Positions 16,909 to 25,834 of a stretch of 64,000 bases of DNA are shown here, in pieces. Below the pieces are notes generated by a model. It made no database searches and was not told the DNA's origin. It saw only the letters and a program-made list of their open reading frames with translations. How positions within the stretch are numbered: the first letter of the stretch is position 1; each line of letters begins with the position of its first letter. The translations under genes and the position numbers were made by a program. This DNA is from an uncultured Pseudomonadota bacterium (GTDB lineage Bacteria > Myxococcota_A > UBA796 > SXON01), in assembly GCA_903900265.1 (NCBI GenBank), contig CAIUMM010000026.1, positions 1 to 64,000 of the forward strand. Reading direction: 5' to 3'.

Positions 16909-17751
16909 ATGTCGTTGCAAACGGTGGATAGCAGTCTGTCGGCGTTCTCCGAAGGAGATGTCTCGGTCAAAGTGGTGCGCGCGGTGCTGTCCGTCGTGCC
17001 GGGGGCGCCTGAGCTCCCGTTCTACCGCACGCTTCAAGAGGCCCAGGCCCTCACGTTTCCCGATCTTTCCTCGGACGCGCTGGCCCGCGCTGCGGGCTAC
17101 GCGGCAGAGCCGGGCAGCCTTCGGGCGTTGGAGGTCGCCGACTACATCGACCGCGGGGACGTCGGGATCGCGGCGTTTTCGGGCGCCGCGGCGGCGTTCA
17201 AGTTCTTCTTCGGCAACCGGGCGAAGGCGCTGGACACCGATCCTGAGCAGGGCGCGGACGCCGCGTTGAAGGCGCTCGCGCTGGCGTACCTGATCCACCA
17301 GCTGGTCCCGGGCACGATCACCGAGAAGATCGCGCTGTTGCGGTCCACGCCCGCGGGGGAGGCGCTGCTCACCTGGTTCGCTGCCGTGGAGATCGCGCTG
17401 CCCTTTTCGGACGATGCGCTGCTCGCCGGCGGTTCGGTGGTCGGCTCCCTGATTGAAAAATATGGCGGCGGGCACGTCGCCAAGCTCGATCGGATCGGCG
17501 GCGCGGGTGCTGGAGCCAGCGCGACGGCGATGCTCGGCGGGCTCGCGGCTCCGCTCGACAAGGTGATCGCCAACGTCTCCGGCTATACGCAGTCCATCGC
17601 CGACAAAGCCAAGCAGTACCTGCCTTCGGCCATCGCTTCGGCGGGAACGGTCGCTGGAGCGGTCGCGACCGGCGCCGATGCCTTGCCGGTGTATCGCTTG
17701 CTGGTTGGGCGCCTCGTGGCGGAAGTTGCGCTCGCGCGGTGCCGGGCATGA
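16909..17751 (+). CDS. Unrecognised protein, first of a tandem paralogue pair
   Basis: This 280-residue Ala-rich protein belongs to no family I recognise. It is clearly homologous to the next gene product: both begin with a (E/S)GDV(S/T)V(K/R) element, share a D-x-x-D-(R/K)-GD-x-GIA-x-FSG block, a DP-x-Q-x-ADA-x-LKA block, and a TxAGxALLxW..LPF block. Hydrophobic segments in the second half (TWFAAVEIALPF, SAIASAGTVAGAVATGADAL) could lie in or on a membrane. No signal peptide is present. It is translationally coupled to the following gene by an ATGA overlap (17748-17751). Confidence 0.7.
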   Translation: MSLQTVDSSLSAFSEGDVSVKVVRAVLSVVPGAPELPFYRTLQEAQALTFPDLSSDALARAAGYAAEPGSLRALEVADYIDRGDVGIAAFSGAAAAFKFFFGNRAKALDTDPEQGADAALKALALAYLIHQLVPGTITEKIALLRSTPAGEALLTWFAAVEIALPFSDDALLAGGSVVGSLIEKYGGGHVAKLDRIGGAGAGASATAMLGGLAAPLDKVIANVSGYTQSIADKAKQYLPSAIASAGTVAGAVATGADALPVYRLLVGRLVAEVALARCRA

Positions 17752-18956
17752 GCCACGAACTCGCTCCGACGATCGCCGAATTCTCATCGGGTGACGTCAC
17801 CGTTCGGCTCGTCGGTGGCTTCTTCGGGATCCTGCCGTTCGTCGCCACGTGGTCGCCGACGCTCAACCTCGATGCTGCGGCGCTGGCGGCAGCGACCCGC
17901 GTCCATCGTCCGGATCTCGCGCCTCGGATCCGTGCGCGCGCGGAGGAGCTGGCTCGCGGGGCCGGTCCTCAGGCTGCGCTCGCGGCCTTCGACTTCTTGG
18001 ACAAGGGCGACACCGGAATCGCGATCTTCTCGGGCCTTCGCAGCGCCTACAAGGCCTCGCAGGGCACCGGCGATGCGTTGGAGATGGACCCGCAACAAGC
18101 GGCCGACGCCGGCTTGAAGGCCGTCGGTATCAGCTATGCAGTTTGGAAGCTCTTTCCGGGCGCGGCGGCGCAGAAGGTGCAGGCGCTGACCGCCACTGAG
18201 GCTGGAAGGGCGCTTTTGGCGTGGTATGTCGCGGCTGATCTGGTGCTGCCGTTCACCGACAACCTCGCTGCGGGTGGCACCTCGGCGCTGACGTCGATGC
18301 TGTCGAGCACCGCGGCCGCGAACGCCCAGCGGCTCGCGGCGGTGGCCGGCGGAGACGCGCCCGAAGCCATTGGGATGCTGAACAGCTTGTTGGCTACCTT
18401 TGAAGCGGGCATCGGCCAAGCGGCGTCGTACGCCCAGCCGCTCACCGCGTATGTACAAGCGCAAGCGCCGGGGATCCTCGGCACCGCGGACAAGGTCACC
18501 GGCGTGGTGGCGACCGGCGTCGACGTGCTGGCCAGCTACCGGTTGATCGGTGGCTCGCTCGTCGCGGAAGTCTGTCTGACCGAGGCGGCTACGGCGGTGA
18601 AAGCCGACGCTGAAGCAGAAGAAGCCGAGGCAAAGCGCGTCGCTGCGGAGCGCGCGGCACTAGAGCGCGCTGCGGCCGAGGCTCGCGCGGAAGCCGAGCG
18701 GGCGGCGGCTGAGGCGGAGCGCGCTGCGGCCGAGGCGCGGCTCGCGGCGTCGGCAGCCCAAAAAGAGTACTCGCTCGACACGGCGGTCGCTGCGGACTCC
18801 ATCAAGAACAGCGGCATCAAATACACGCGCAGCGCGGAGATCGAGGCGCAAGCTGCGGCTCCTCCGGCGCGGGCAGGGTGCTTCGGCTGTGGCTCGGCGG
18901 TGATCCTGTTTGCTGTGGTCGCGTCCGGCCTGCTCGCTGCGGTGGTCTGGGCGTAG
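17748..18956 (+). CDS. Unrecognised tail-anchored coiled-coil protein, second paralogue
   Basis: This 402-residue protein starts at ATG 17748, overlapping the preceding stop. Residues 1-278 are homologous to the first protein. Residues about 280-340 are an Ala/Glu/Arg heptad-rich coiled coil (repeats of AERAAAEA type). Residues 377-402, GCFGCG followed by a Val/Leu/Ala-rich helix ending VVWA, are a C-terminal transmembrane anchor with no charged tail. The topology is therefore a cytoplasmic globular head, a coiled-coil stalk and a membrane tail. The function is unknown. It may form a complex with the shorter paralogue, which would supply heads without the anchor. Confidence 0.7.
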   Translation: MSHELAPTIAEFSSGDVTVRLVGGFFGILPFVATWSPTLNLDAAALAAATRVHRPDLAPRIRARAEELARGAGPQAALAAFDFLDKGDTGIAIFSGLRSAYKASQGTGDALEMDPQQAADAGLKAVGISYAVWKLFPGAAAQKVQALTATEAGRALLAWYVAADLVLPFTDNLAAGGTSALTSMLSSTAAANAQRLAAVAGGDAPEAIGMLNSLLATFEAGIGQAASYAQPLTAYVQAQAPGILGTADKVTGVVATGVDVLASYRLIGGSLVAEVCLTEAATAVKADAEAEEAEAKRVAAERAALERAAAEARAEAERAAAEAERAAAEARLAASAAQKEYSLDTAVAADSIKNSGIKYTRSAEIEAQAAAPPARAGCFGCGSAVILFAVVASGLLAAVVWA

Positions 18957-19044
18957 CGCACCCGGGTAGTTCGGAAAGTTTCGTTCTCCGGCCTATGCAA
19001 GCGCGCCGCGGGGATGTAATGTCCAAGCTTGCGAGGTCCGGCCC

Positions 19045-20604
19045 ATGCTTCAGCACGACACACGCCCGCGCGCCAACGCCCGCTCCCGCGCGGTAGAAGC
19101 TCCCGAGGAGTCCGCGCCCGCCGCCGACAAGCAGACCCGGCTCGGAAACGCGGCGCTGCAGGCCCAGATCCAGACCAGCCAACCGTCTCCGGCGGCGGTG
19201 TCGAATGACGAGCTGGGATCGTGGCTGGGCGATGACGTCGAGCTTCCGTCCAAGCGCGGACCAGACGCCCCCGAAGCCGCGACTGCGGGCGGGACGGCCC
19301 CGGTGGTCGACCCCACCGCGCCGATGCGCCCGTCCAAGTTCAAGCGCGGCCAGAAGGGCGCCCTGATCGGGGGCACCAAGACCCTCGAGCTCGCTGAGAA
19401 GTCCGATGGCAGCGGTTCGGCCGGCACCGTCAACGACGGCGTAGGCGCCGAGATCATCGCCGTGAGCGGCACCATGCTTCAGGTGCAAGCCCGGTCGGGC
19501 GACAAGAACATCGAAGGCTGGATTGACTCTGGAAAGTTTGCGGACGAGCCCGCTATCAACATCGACGAAGACCACCCCGAATTGCGGGACGATTACGGAT
19601 ACCATAGGATCTCCGGCGATCACCTGCCGGCAGACCCCAAGACCACCGACGCCGCCCAAGGCTACCTCGGTGATTGCTTCCTCGTAGCGTCGCTCGCAGC
19701 CATCGCGAACGCTAGCCCGCAGACCATCAAAGACGCCATCACCTACAACGAGAGCACCGGCACCTACAGCGTGCGGTTCTACGAAGAGAAGGGGCGCAAC
19801 AACTTTACGCCCGTGCAGATCGAGGTGGACGCCTACTTGCCCGGCAAGGCGAGCAGCAAGGATGATCCTGCCTATGCGGGCGACAAAGGCGGCGTGATGT
19901 GGGTCGCGATCGCGGAGAAGGCCTACGCCAAGTGGAAGGGCGGCTACGATGTCATCGGCGAAGGCGGCGTCATGGCCGATGCCATGCAGGAGATCTCCGG
20001 CGTCAAGAGCCTCTCCAAGCAGCCCTCTCAGATGAAGGAAGACGAGGTCATCCCGTTCTTCCAGCAGTGCGAGAAGGACGGCCGGGCCGTGTGCGCAGGT
20101 GTGCGTGACAACAGCAAGTCCGATGAACAAACGCCATTTTCATCGAGCGGTGGCAATACGTTCAAGGGCCACTTGAAGCAGAGCCACGAGTGGAACCACG
20201 TGGATCCTGGCACGGTGCGCATCACGGACACCCAAGGCAAGGCGGGCAGCGCGCGGGACGTCGGCGGTAAGGACGATGAGAGCGGCAAGATCTCCGGCAC
20301 CAACGTCGATGACGGCTCGATCATCTACAAGGGCGCGGGCCACGACACCATCGAGATGACCTACAAAGACGGCAAGGGCCCGGACAACGCCAGCGATCTC
20401 AAGGTGCAGTTCTCCTACGAAGGCGTGATGAACGTGCAGAAGCTGATCATCGGCGATCACGCCTATGTCTTCCAGAGCGTGGTCGGCGGCAAGGAGATCC
20501 AGTTCTACAACCCGTGGGGCAGCTACCAGCCGAAGTCTGTGACCGCGGCGGAGTTCCTCGATTTGTTCGACAGCTTGTCCACCAACCTGCCGAACAAGGC
20601 GTGA
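19045..20604 (+). CDS. Calpain-family (C2) cysteine protease
   Basis: This 519-residue protein has the complete papain-fold triad of calpains: Cys211 in QGYLGDCFLVASLA, His472 in GDHAYVF and Asn489 in YNPWG. Residues 1-105 are Ala/Pro/Ser-rich and probably disordered, with an ADKQTRLGNAALQAQIQ segment. Residues about 108-165 look like an SH3-like module (GTVNDGVGAEI, then VQARSGDKNIEGWID). No signal peptide is visible and no EF-hand or C2-like regulatory domain is seen. Bacterial calpains are scattered and mostly uncharacterised. The next gene starts three bases after its stop, so the product probably acts with the beta-helix protein. Confidence 0.85.
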   Translation: MLQHDTRPRANARSRAVEAPEESAPAADKQTRLGNAALQAQIQTSQPSPAAVSNDELGSWLGDDVELPSKRGPDAPEAATAGGTAPVVDPTAPMRPSKFKRGQKGALIGGTKTLELAEKSDGSGSAGTVNDGVGAEIIAVSGTMLQVQARSGDKNIEGWIDSGKFADEPAINIDEDHPELRDDYGYHRISGDHLPADPKTTDAAQGYLGDCFLVASLAAIANASPQTIKDAITYNESTGTYSVRFYEEKGRNNFTPVQIEVDAYLPGKASSKDDPAYAGDKGGVMWVAIAEKAYAKWKGGYDVIGEGGVMADAMQEISGVKSLSKQPSQMKEDEVIPFFQQCEKDGRAVCAGVRDNSKSDEQTPFSSSGGNTFKGHLKQSHEWNHVDPGTVRITDTQGKAGSARDVGGKDDESGKISGTNVDDGSIIYKGAGHDTIEMTYKDGKGPDNASDLKVQFSYEGVMNVQKLIIGDHAYVFQSVVGGKEIQFYNPWGSYQPKSVTAAEFLDLFDSLSTNLPNKA

Positions 20605-20607
20605 GCG

Positions 20608-21258
20608 GTGTCCGTCGTGGTTGAAGAATGCCGGGTGCGCCTGACGCCGGGCGACGACGTGCAGGCTGCGCTGTCTGGCGGGGGCGTCGTGTGCTTTTCC
20701 GCCGGGGTTTACCCGGGCGCGTTCACCCTCGGAGCGAACGTGACGTTGCGCGGGGAGCCCGGCGCGGTGCTCGATGCCTCCGGCAAAGGCAGCGTCTTGC
20801 AGATCTCCGACGACGATCTCCAGATCCGCGTGGAAGGCATGACGCTCCGGAACGGGCACAACGAGGCGGGCGGCGGGCTGTTTCTGCATGGATGGAGCGA
20901 TGTCATCGTTGACCGGTGCGTCGTCGAAGGCGCGCGCGCCTCGCAGGCCGGTGGCGCAGTGTACGTCTCCGCCGGGCGGCTCACGGTCACCGGTTCGGAG
21001 TTTCGCGACAACGCCGGCCGCTTCGGCCAGGACCTGATCGCGACCGGCGCCTCAGAGGTCACCATCGCAGGCTCCCGCTTCGCGAGCGACGTCGCGGCGC
21101 GGGAAGGTGCCGTGGTGCGCGTCACCGACTCCACGGTCTCGGGCACGCTGGACGTACGCGGGACGACGACCCGCGGCCCTACGGTCACCATCGCGGGCGG
21201 ATCGGTGCCGCGAGTACGGAACGACGCGAACGTGCCGGGCACCGTCATCCAGCAATGA
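20608..21258 (+). CDS. Small right-handed beta-helix protein
   Basis: This 216-residue protein starts at GTG 20608, three bases after the calpain stop. It shows the rung pattern of parallel beta-helices: ANVTLRGEPGAVLDASG, VEGMTLRNGHNEAGGGLF, VIVDRCVVEGARASQAGGA, VTGSEFRDNAGRFG, VTIAGSRFAS. There is no signal peptide, which is unusual for a fold found mostly in exported carbohydrate-active or adhesive proteins. Its stop overlaps the ATG of the next gene (ATGA, 21255-21258). It could be a substrate, cofactor or target-binding partner of the protease. Confidence 0.75.
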   Translation: MSVVVEECRVRLTPGDDVQAALSGGGVVCFSAGVYPGAFTLGANVTLRGEPGAVLDASGKGSVLQISDDDLQIRVEGMTLRNGHNEAGGGLFLHGWSDVIVDRCVVEGARASQAGGAVYVSAGRLTVTGSEFRDNAGRFGQDLIATGASEVTIAGSRFASDVAAREGAVVRVTDSTVSGTLDVRGTTTRGPTVTIAGGSVPRVRNDANVPGTVIQQ

Positions 21259-22091
21259 CGGCGGTGCGCTACGCTGCTCTACGCTACGCGGCGCTACGCC
21301 GTGCTGCGCTGCGTTTCTGTGGTTTGCTCCCGGTTTTCGCTCTGGCGGCCTGCGTGGATTCGGGCAACCCCGGCCGGAGCGACGCGCCGGGCGCCTCCGA
21401 CAGCGCCGGAGACACCGCGCTGAACGGCGCGCTCGCCGATCCGCCGCTCGACCAGAGTTCGGAGGGCTCGGGGGGCGCCGACGCCGCGCTCACCGTCTCG
21501 CTTCAGGCTTCCGGCGTCGACTACGTGCTGCTCGCCCCCGATGGCTCTGCGGCGGGCCATCGACGGCCGTTTCTTTTGGTCATCGCCGGCGCGGAGGGCG
21601 CGCGCGGCATGATGAACAACCTGCAGCAGGTCGCGGAGTACGGGGGCATCGACAACGCGCTGATCGCGGTGGTCGCGGCGTCCGACGGCGTGACTGCGAG
21701 CGACGCGGCGGTGGTGCTCGACGCGGTGCGGGCTACCTTCGATGTGGACAATGACCGCACCTGGCTGCTGTCCGAGGGGAGCGGAACCGCGGTGGGGCTC
21801 GACCTCGGGCTGCAGCGGCGGGCCTCTTACTTCGCGGCGTACTGGGCCAATGACGTGGACGCCCAAGCGATTGCTGTCTAGCGCGCCCGCACGCTGGGGT
21901 TTGCGCCTTGGGGCAACGTCGGTCCGGGCGGGAACTCCTCCGATGCAAACGTGATCGTCGGCGCGATGCAGGGCGCGGGTTGGCAGACTCCGAGCGAGGC
22001 ACCGTACGCCGGATCCGGGAGCAGTAGCTTTGGCTCCGAGCAGCAGTTTCTGGAGGCGGTCGGTTTCTTTTACGACAAAGCCCGAAACTGA
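21255..22091 (+). pseudogene. Alpha/beta-hydrolase-like lipoprotein gene with an internal amber codon
   Basis: The frame starts at ATG 21255, has a lipoprotein signal (core LLPVFALAAC after an n-region of repeated YAALR units) and reads 208 codons to TAG at 21879-21881. The same frame then continues 69 codons to TGA 22089-22091. The part after TAG reads as the natural end of the protein (TLGFAPWGNVGPGG, then EQQFLEAVGFFYDKA), with matching codon use. The product resembles PHB-depolymerase-like or esterase-like folds (FLLVIAGAEGARG; LLSEGSGTAVGLDL as nucleophile elbow, with Ser or Gly). It is either a recent nonsense mutation, a sequencing error, or (less likely) amber readthrough. Confidence 0.75.
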
Positions 22092-22119
22092 CGCCGCGCG
22101 TTGCGTGACCTGCGCGCGG

Positions 22120-23163
22120 TCAGCGCTTGATGCCGGTGGCCCGGAAGCTCTCGGTGTTGCGGACGCGGCGCGTCACGCGGGTGTCGAGGTAGCCGGCGTC
22201 GGTGTACCAGCGCTCCAGCTCCTCGCCCGGGAAGTAGTGCGTGACCGGCACGCGGAGCCGGTCGTAGACATCGGCGACGACGACGTCGTAGGGCCAACGT
22301 GCGTGGTCGTGCCCGGGGAGGTGGCTGACCACGCTGGCCGCGCCGGGGATCGGCGAGAGCACCCGATAGGGCGTGTGCGAGAACAGGCGCAACAGGGACG
22401 TCACGCCCTGCGAGAACCGGTACAGCGTGTTCGAGCTCATGTTGGCGGCGGCGCCGTGCAGCGCGCCGGTGGCGACGCGGGTCATCCCCTGCCGCGGGCC
22501 GTACACCCACAGCGACAGACGACCGCCCGGACGCACCAAGGCGTGCAGGCTGCTGAACACCTTGGCGGGGTGGGCCACATGATGGAGCACGCCGAAGCTA
22601 TAGACGTGGTCGAAGCTCTCCGGACGGAACGGCGGGCGATTGACGTCGCCCTGAACGACGTCGACCATCCCCGCGAGGTTCTTCGCTGCGCTCTCTACCG
22701 CCTCGGTCGAGGAGTCCAGCGCGACGACGTCGGCGCCCCATCGCGCCGCGACCGCTGCGTGTCGCCCAAAGCCGCAGCCGGCGTCGAGCACGCGCTTGCC
22801 AAGGAACGCGCCCGCTTCGGATCCGCCGCCGTGGGCGATGGGCGCGACGCTCCCGAGGAGGTCCCGAAAATTCTCTTCATGCTCGGCGACCGCACCTTCA
22901 AAGGTGGTCAGTCGATGCCCCGTGGAGGGTCCGTCTGCCGTTCCCGGAGGAAGCAGCCGGGGAATCCCGGTTGTGATCAAGAAGCTGGCCGAGCAGTCGC
23001 GGCAGTTCAAAACGCCCTTTTCTACCTCGGTCTCCGCGGAGGCGTCGCCTTCGCCGATCTCGGCCGCCCAACGGGTCCGCTCCTGGGCGGTGTGGATGAC
23101 CAAGTCAAAATGGCCGTCCCCGCAAGCGGGACAGGCGAGGAGGGGAACGAGGCTTTTTCGCAT
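22120..23163 (-). CDS. SAM-dependent methyltransferase with N-terminal zinc-ribbon
   Basis: This 347-residue protein begins with a Trm112-like zinc ribbon (LACPACG at 9-15 and LNCRDC at about 52-57, then a GIPRLLP element). A class I methyltransferase core follows: VLDAGCGFGRHA (motif I), VVALDSS (motif II), VVQGDVNRPPF, FDHVYSFGVLHHV and LVRPGGRLSLWVYG. The C-terminal part is longer than in minimal methyltransferases. Relatives lie in secondary-metabolite and lipid pathways; the substrate cannot be assigned. It ends 28 bases after the convergent broken hydrolase gene. Confidence 0.82.
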   Translation of the reverse strand: MRKSLVPLLACPACGDGHFDLVIHTAQERTRWAAEIGEGDASAETEVEKGVLNCRDCSASFLITTGIPRLLPPGTADGPSTGHRLTTFEGAVAEHEENFRDLLGSVAPIAHGGGSEAGAFLGKRVLDAGCGFGRHAAVAARWGADVVALDSSTEAVESAAKNLAGMVDVVQGDVNRPPFRPESFDHVYSFGVLHHVAHPAKVFSSLHALVRPGGRLSLWVYGPRQGMTRVATGALHGAAANMSSNTLYRFSQGVTSLLRLFSHTPYRVLSPIPGAASVVSHLPGHDHARWPYDVVVADVYDRLRVPVTHYFPGEELERWYTDAGYLDTRVTRRVRNTESFRATGIKR

Positions 23164-23192
23164 GGTGGCGGCCTATCCTCAGTCGGGAGCGC

Positions 23193-24683
23193 TTAGAACC
23201 GCGCCCGCATCATGATGTTGAATCCAAGGCGATTGCTCACCAACGCATCGGCGGGCGCGTAGGTGTTCTCCCCGTTGGTCGAGACCGAGACGGACTCGTT
23301 GTTGTCGAGGGTGTACAGCACCTCGCCCACAGCGACGACGCTCTTGGAGACGTCCCATTGCACGCCCGCTACCGTGGACAGGATGTCGGCGGGCGTCTGG
23401 CCGTCCGGCACGTGACGCACGGTGCCTGCGTCGTACTGCACGTACCAAGCAGAGCCGGTGTTGTAGCTTGCAGGCTTCATGTAGCCCAAGCCCAGCGACG
23501 GCGTGATGTGGGCCTTGGGGAAGTAGTGCGACGCCTTCACGCGCGCGTACATCTGCGGGGACGTGTCCATGGTGTCCGGGATACCGACCTGGCTGGTGAT
23601 GCCCGGGACATTGAACACGATGAACGCGAGATCCTTGTACACGAGGTCCACGCCGATCTCGGTGCTCCCGGTGACGAGCGAGGCCTGAAGGTCCCCCGCC
23701 GCCGCGGTCTCGACGAGGCTGCTTCCGACGTCGGCCGGATCGAGCAGGTTGTGCGCGAGCACGTTGGCTTCGGCTTGAACCAACACACCGGTCCCGTCGA
23801 GCTGGCGGTGGGAGATGTAGCTGTCCTTGACAAAGTCGGGCGAGTTCCGGTAGAGCTTCAGCTCGTTGGACACCTGATAGTCCAGCTTTGGCGTGGATCG
23901 TACGCTGATTTGGCCGCAACCGCCGATGGCGTTGATCATCGTATGGTAGAGCGGGCTGGAAGCGTCGGTCACGCTGTCCAGCTGACCTTGCTGGAAGCTA
24001 CCAAACCCGCCTTCGAGGCGCAGATGCTCGCCGATCTCGCCGCCGACCCCGAACAGCGAGCCATAGTAGGCTTGGCTCGGCGTGTACTCGCTGTCGTCGG
24101 TGTTGAATTGGCCGATCGCGGTCTTCAAGCCGGCGAACGCGTAGAAGCTCCCGTTCTGGTACTGAAGCCGCGCGCCGGGAGCGGCGATCGGGTCGAACAC
24201 AAACACCGAGCGACCGCCCCAGGTCAGATCGTAGCTGTAGCCGAGGCGAAAGCGGTTGGCGTCGACCGCGTAGCCGGTCAGCGAGAGGTTGTGGTCAGCG
24301 CGCTCCCCGAACTTGTAGCCGATGCGCACGTAGCTGCCGTCGTCGGCGATGTTCACGCCCGGCTTGGAGCTGTCGCCGTCGATGTAGGGCGCAAAGCGGA
24401 GCACCATCGCGGCTTCGGTGAAGATGTGCGGGTTGAACCCCTCATCTTTTCGGTACAGCACGAGGTAGGACTGGGAGATGTCATCGGAGAAGCGCGTCTC
24501 GTAGTTCTCGAAGAACGTGGAGTTGCCGCGGAGCACGAAGTTGGGCGCGGCGTCGTCCTGCGTCGGGCCTGCGAACGCGTTTTTATCTTCAAACGCGGTG
24601 GTGACCCAGACGTCCATGAAGTCGCCGGCGCGAGCCTGGGAGACGAGAGCGGCCGGAGCGAGGAGCGCGAGCATCGGGATCAT
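23193..24683 (-). CDS. Outer-membrane beta-barrel-like protein
   Basis: This 496-residue protein has a signal peptide (MIPMLALLAPAALVSQARA) and then alternating aromatic/polar strands, ending in a C-terminal Phe (FNIMMRARF), the usual outer-membrane barrel signature. Strand-like stretches include YVRIGYKFGERADHNLSLTG, RFRLGYSYDLTW and LTPSLGLGY-type elements. It is the third gene of an operon with a 5'-nucleotidase-type phosphoesterase and a lipoprotein; its ATG overlaps the lipoprotein stop (ATGA). A porin or channel for products of the phosphoesterase is possible but unproven. Confidence 0.7.
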   Translation of the reverse strand: MIPMLALLAPAALVSQARAGDFMDVWVTTAFEDKNAFAGPTQDDAAPNFVLRGNSTFFENYETRFSDDISQSYLVLYRKDEGFNPHIFTEAAMVLRFAPYIDGDSSKPGVNIADDGSYVRIGYKFGERADHNLSLTGYAVDANRFRLGYSYDLTWGGRSVFVFDPIAAPGARLQYQNGSFYAFAGLKTAIGQFNTDDSEYTPSQAYYGSLFGVGGEIGEHLRLEGGFGSFQQGQLDSVTDASSPLYHTMINAIGGCGQISVRSTPKLDYQVSNELKLYRNSPDFVKDSYISHRQLDGTGVLVQAEANVLAHNLLDPADVGSSLVETAAAGDLQASLVTGSTEIGVDLVYKDLAFIVFNVPGITSQVGIPDTMDTSPQMYARVKASHYFPKAHITPSLGLGYMKPASYNTGSAWYVQYDAGTVRHVPDGQTPADILSTVAGVQWDVSKSVVAVGEVLYTLDNNESVSVSTNGENTYAPADALVSNRLGFNIMMRARF

Positions 24684-25834
24684 TTGAACTCCGGGTAGTA
24701 GTGGCGGCGCGAGTGGGTGGAACGCAGCTTGTTCTTGGATGTAGTCGGTGATTTGGCGGGTGTTCTGGATTTTGCGGCGGGCGGCGGGTTCGGGCCGGAC
24801 GCGATGTCGGCCTCATCCACGACGACCAGCACCCAGATGGAGAACACTTGCTTGAGCATGCCCGACACGCTGCCGATGGTCTCGCCGACGTGTTCGGTGG
24901 GGAAGAAGTCTTGTGCCGTCGACCCGCTCTCGACGTAGATCGTGCAGCTGCCGTAGCTCAACGGCCATTGCGCGTAGTCGAGGAAGTCCTGGTATTCTGC
25001 GCTTCCTTCCACGAAGGTGTCCGGGATGCTGCCGCCGGTGACCACCACGCGGGAGCCCTCCAAGCCTTCCATGGTCTGGTCTTCGCAGCCGGTCAGCTCG
25101 ACGGCCGCCGGCACGTCGAACGTGGCGGTGGTGGCTTCGAGCACCGGCCAGGAGAACTGGGTCGAGGCGAGGTATTCCTGATCGATGCCGTTCAACATGC
25201 TCAGTTGGGCGCCGACCTCGTAGTCGTCACCCGGGCGGTTGAACGTGTAGACGTAGACCGAATTGCCCGAGCCCGGCGCATCCAGAAGGTCGCTCGCCCA
25301 GAACCCCGAGGCGTCCCGCGCGATGACCACGACGCGCCGATCCGCGACGCGCAGCTCGGCGAACTCGCCGTCGAGCTGGTTGGTCTCGATGTCCTCGCTG
25401 GTCTGCATCTCCGAGATGGTCGGATGATCAAAGTAGATCGCGGGTGAAACGCCAGCCGCGAACGTGGGCGTGCGCGTGGAGTCTTCGTCGCGGTCGCCTT
25501 CGTCGGTCGCCCAGATCCGCGTCGGACCGAAGCTGTCTTCAAAGCGGACGGTGCCCGACCAAGATCCATCGACGAGGGTGATCACCGGGTCTTCGCTGAA
25601 CTTGCCAGGACGAACGCGTAGATTGAGGTCGCCGTTGAACGGATAAGCCGCTCCGTTCACGTCACTCGTGGTGACGGTCACGCCGTAGCTCACCGGATCC
25701 GGCGAAAACGGGAGCGGGGACTCCTCGCTTCCCAGCGAACCGGAGGTGATCGCGACGTTGACGAAGCTGGGCTCCACGCGGGTGCGCGTGGGGTTCGAGC
25801 AGGCGAGCAGCAGGAGCGTAGGCAGTGTCAGCAT
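24680..25834 (-). CDS. Hypothetical lipoprotein of the phosphoesterase operon
   Basis: This 384-residue protein has a short lipoprotein signal (MLTLPTLLLLAC, Cys12). Its ATG directly abuts the TAG of the 5'-nucleotidase gene and its stop overlaps the next start, so all three are co-translated. The mature part is acidic and beta-rich (for example GSWSGTVRFEDSFGPTRIWA, SVYVYTFNRPGDDYEVG) and contains an IFSIWVLVVVDEADIASG segment near the end before a basic, Pro/Lys/Ser-rich tail. It may be an extracytoplasmic partner of the phosphoesterase. No family was recognised. Confidence 0.7.
   Translation of the reverse strand: MLTLPTLLLLACSNPTRTRVEPSFVNVAITSGSLGSEESPLPFSPDPVSYGVTVTTSDVNGAAYPFNGDLNLRVRPGKFSEDPVITLVDGSWSGTVRFEDSFGPTRIWATDEGDRDEDSTRTPTFAAGVSPAIYFDHPTISEMQTSEDIETNQLDGEFAELRVADRRVVVIARDASGFWASDLLDAPGSGNSVYVYTFNRPGDDYEVGAQLSMLNGIDQEYLASTQFSWPVLEATTATFDVPAAVELTGCEDQTMEGLEGSRVVVTGGSIPDTFVEGSAEYQDFLDYAQWPLSYGSCTIYVESGSTAQDFFPTEHVGETIGSVSGMLKQVFSIWVLVVVDEADIASGPNPPPAAKSRTPAKSPTTSKNKLRSTHSRRHYYPEFK

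Noticed and set aside
19045..22091. Prophage or contractile injection system remnant around the calpain
   Set aside because: No integrase, structural, tail or AAA loader genes and no attachment repeats are visible nearby.
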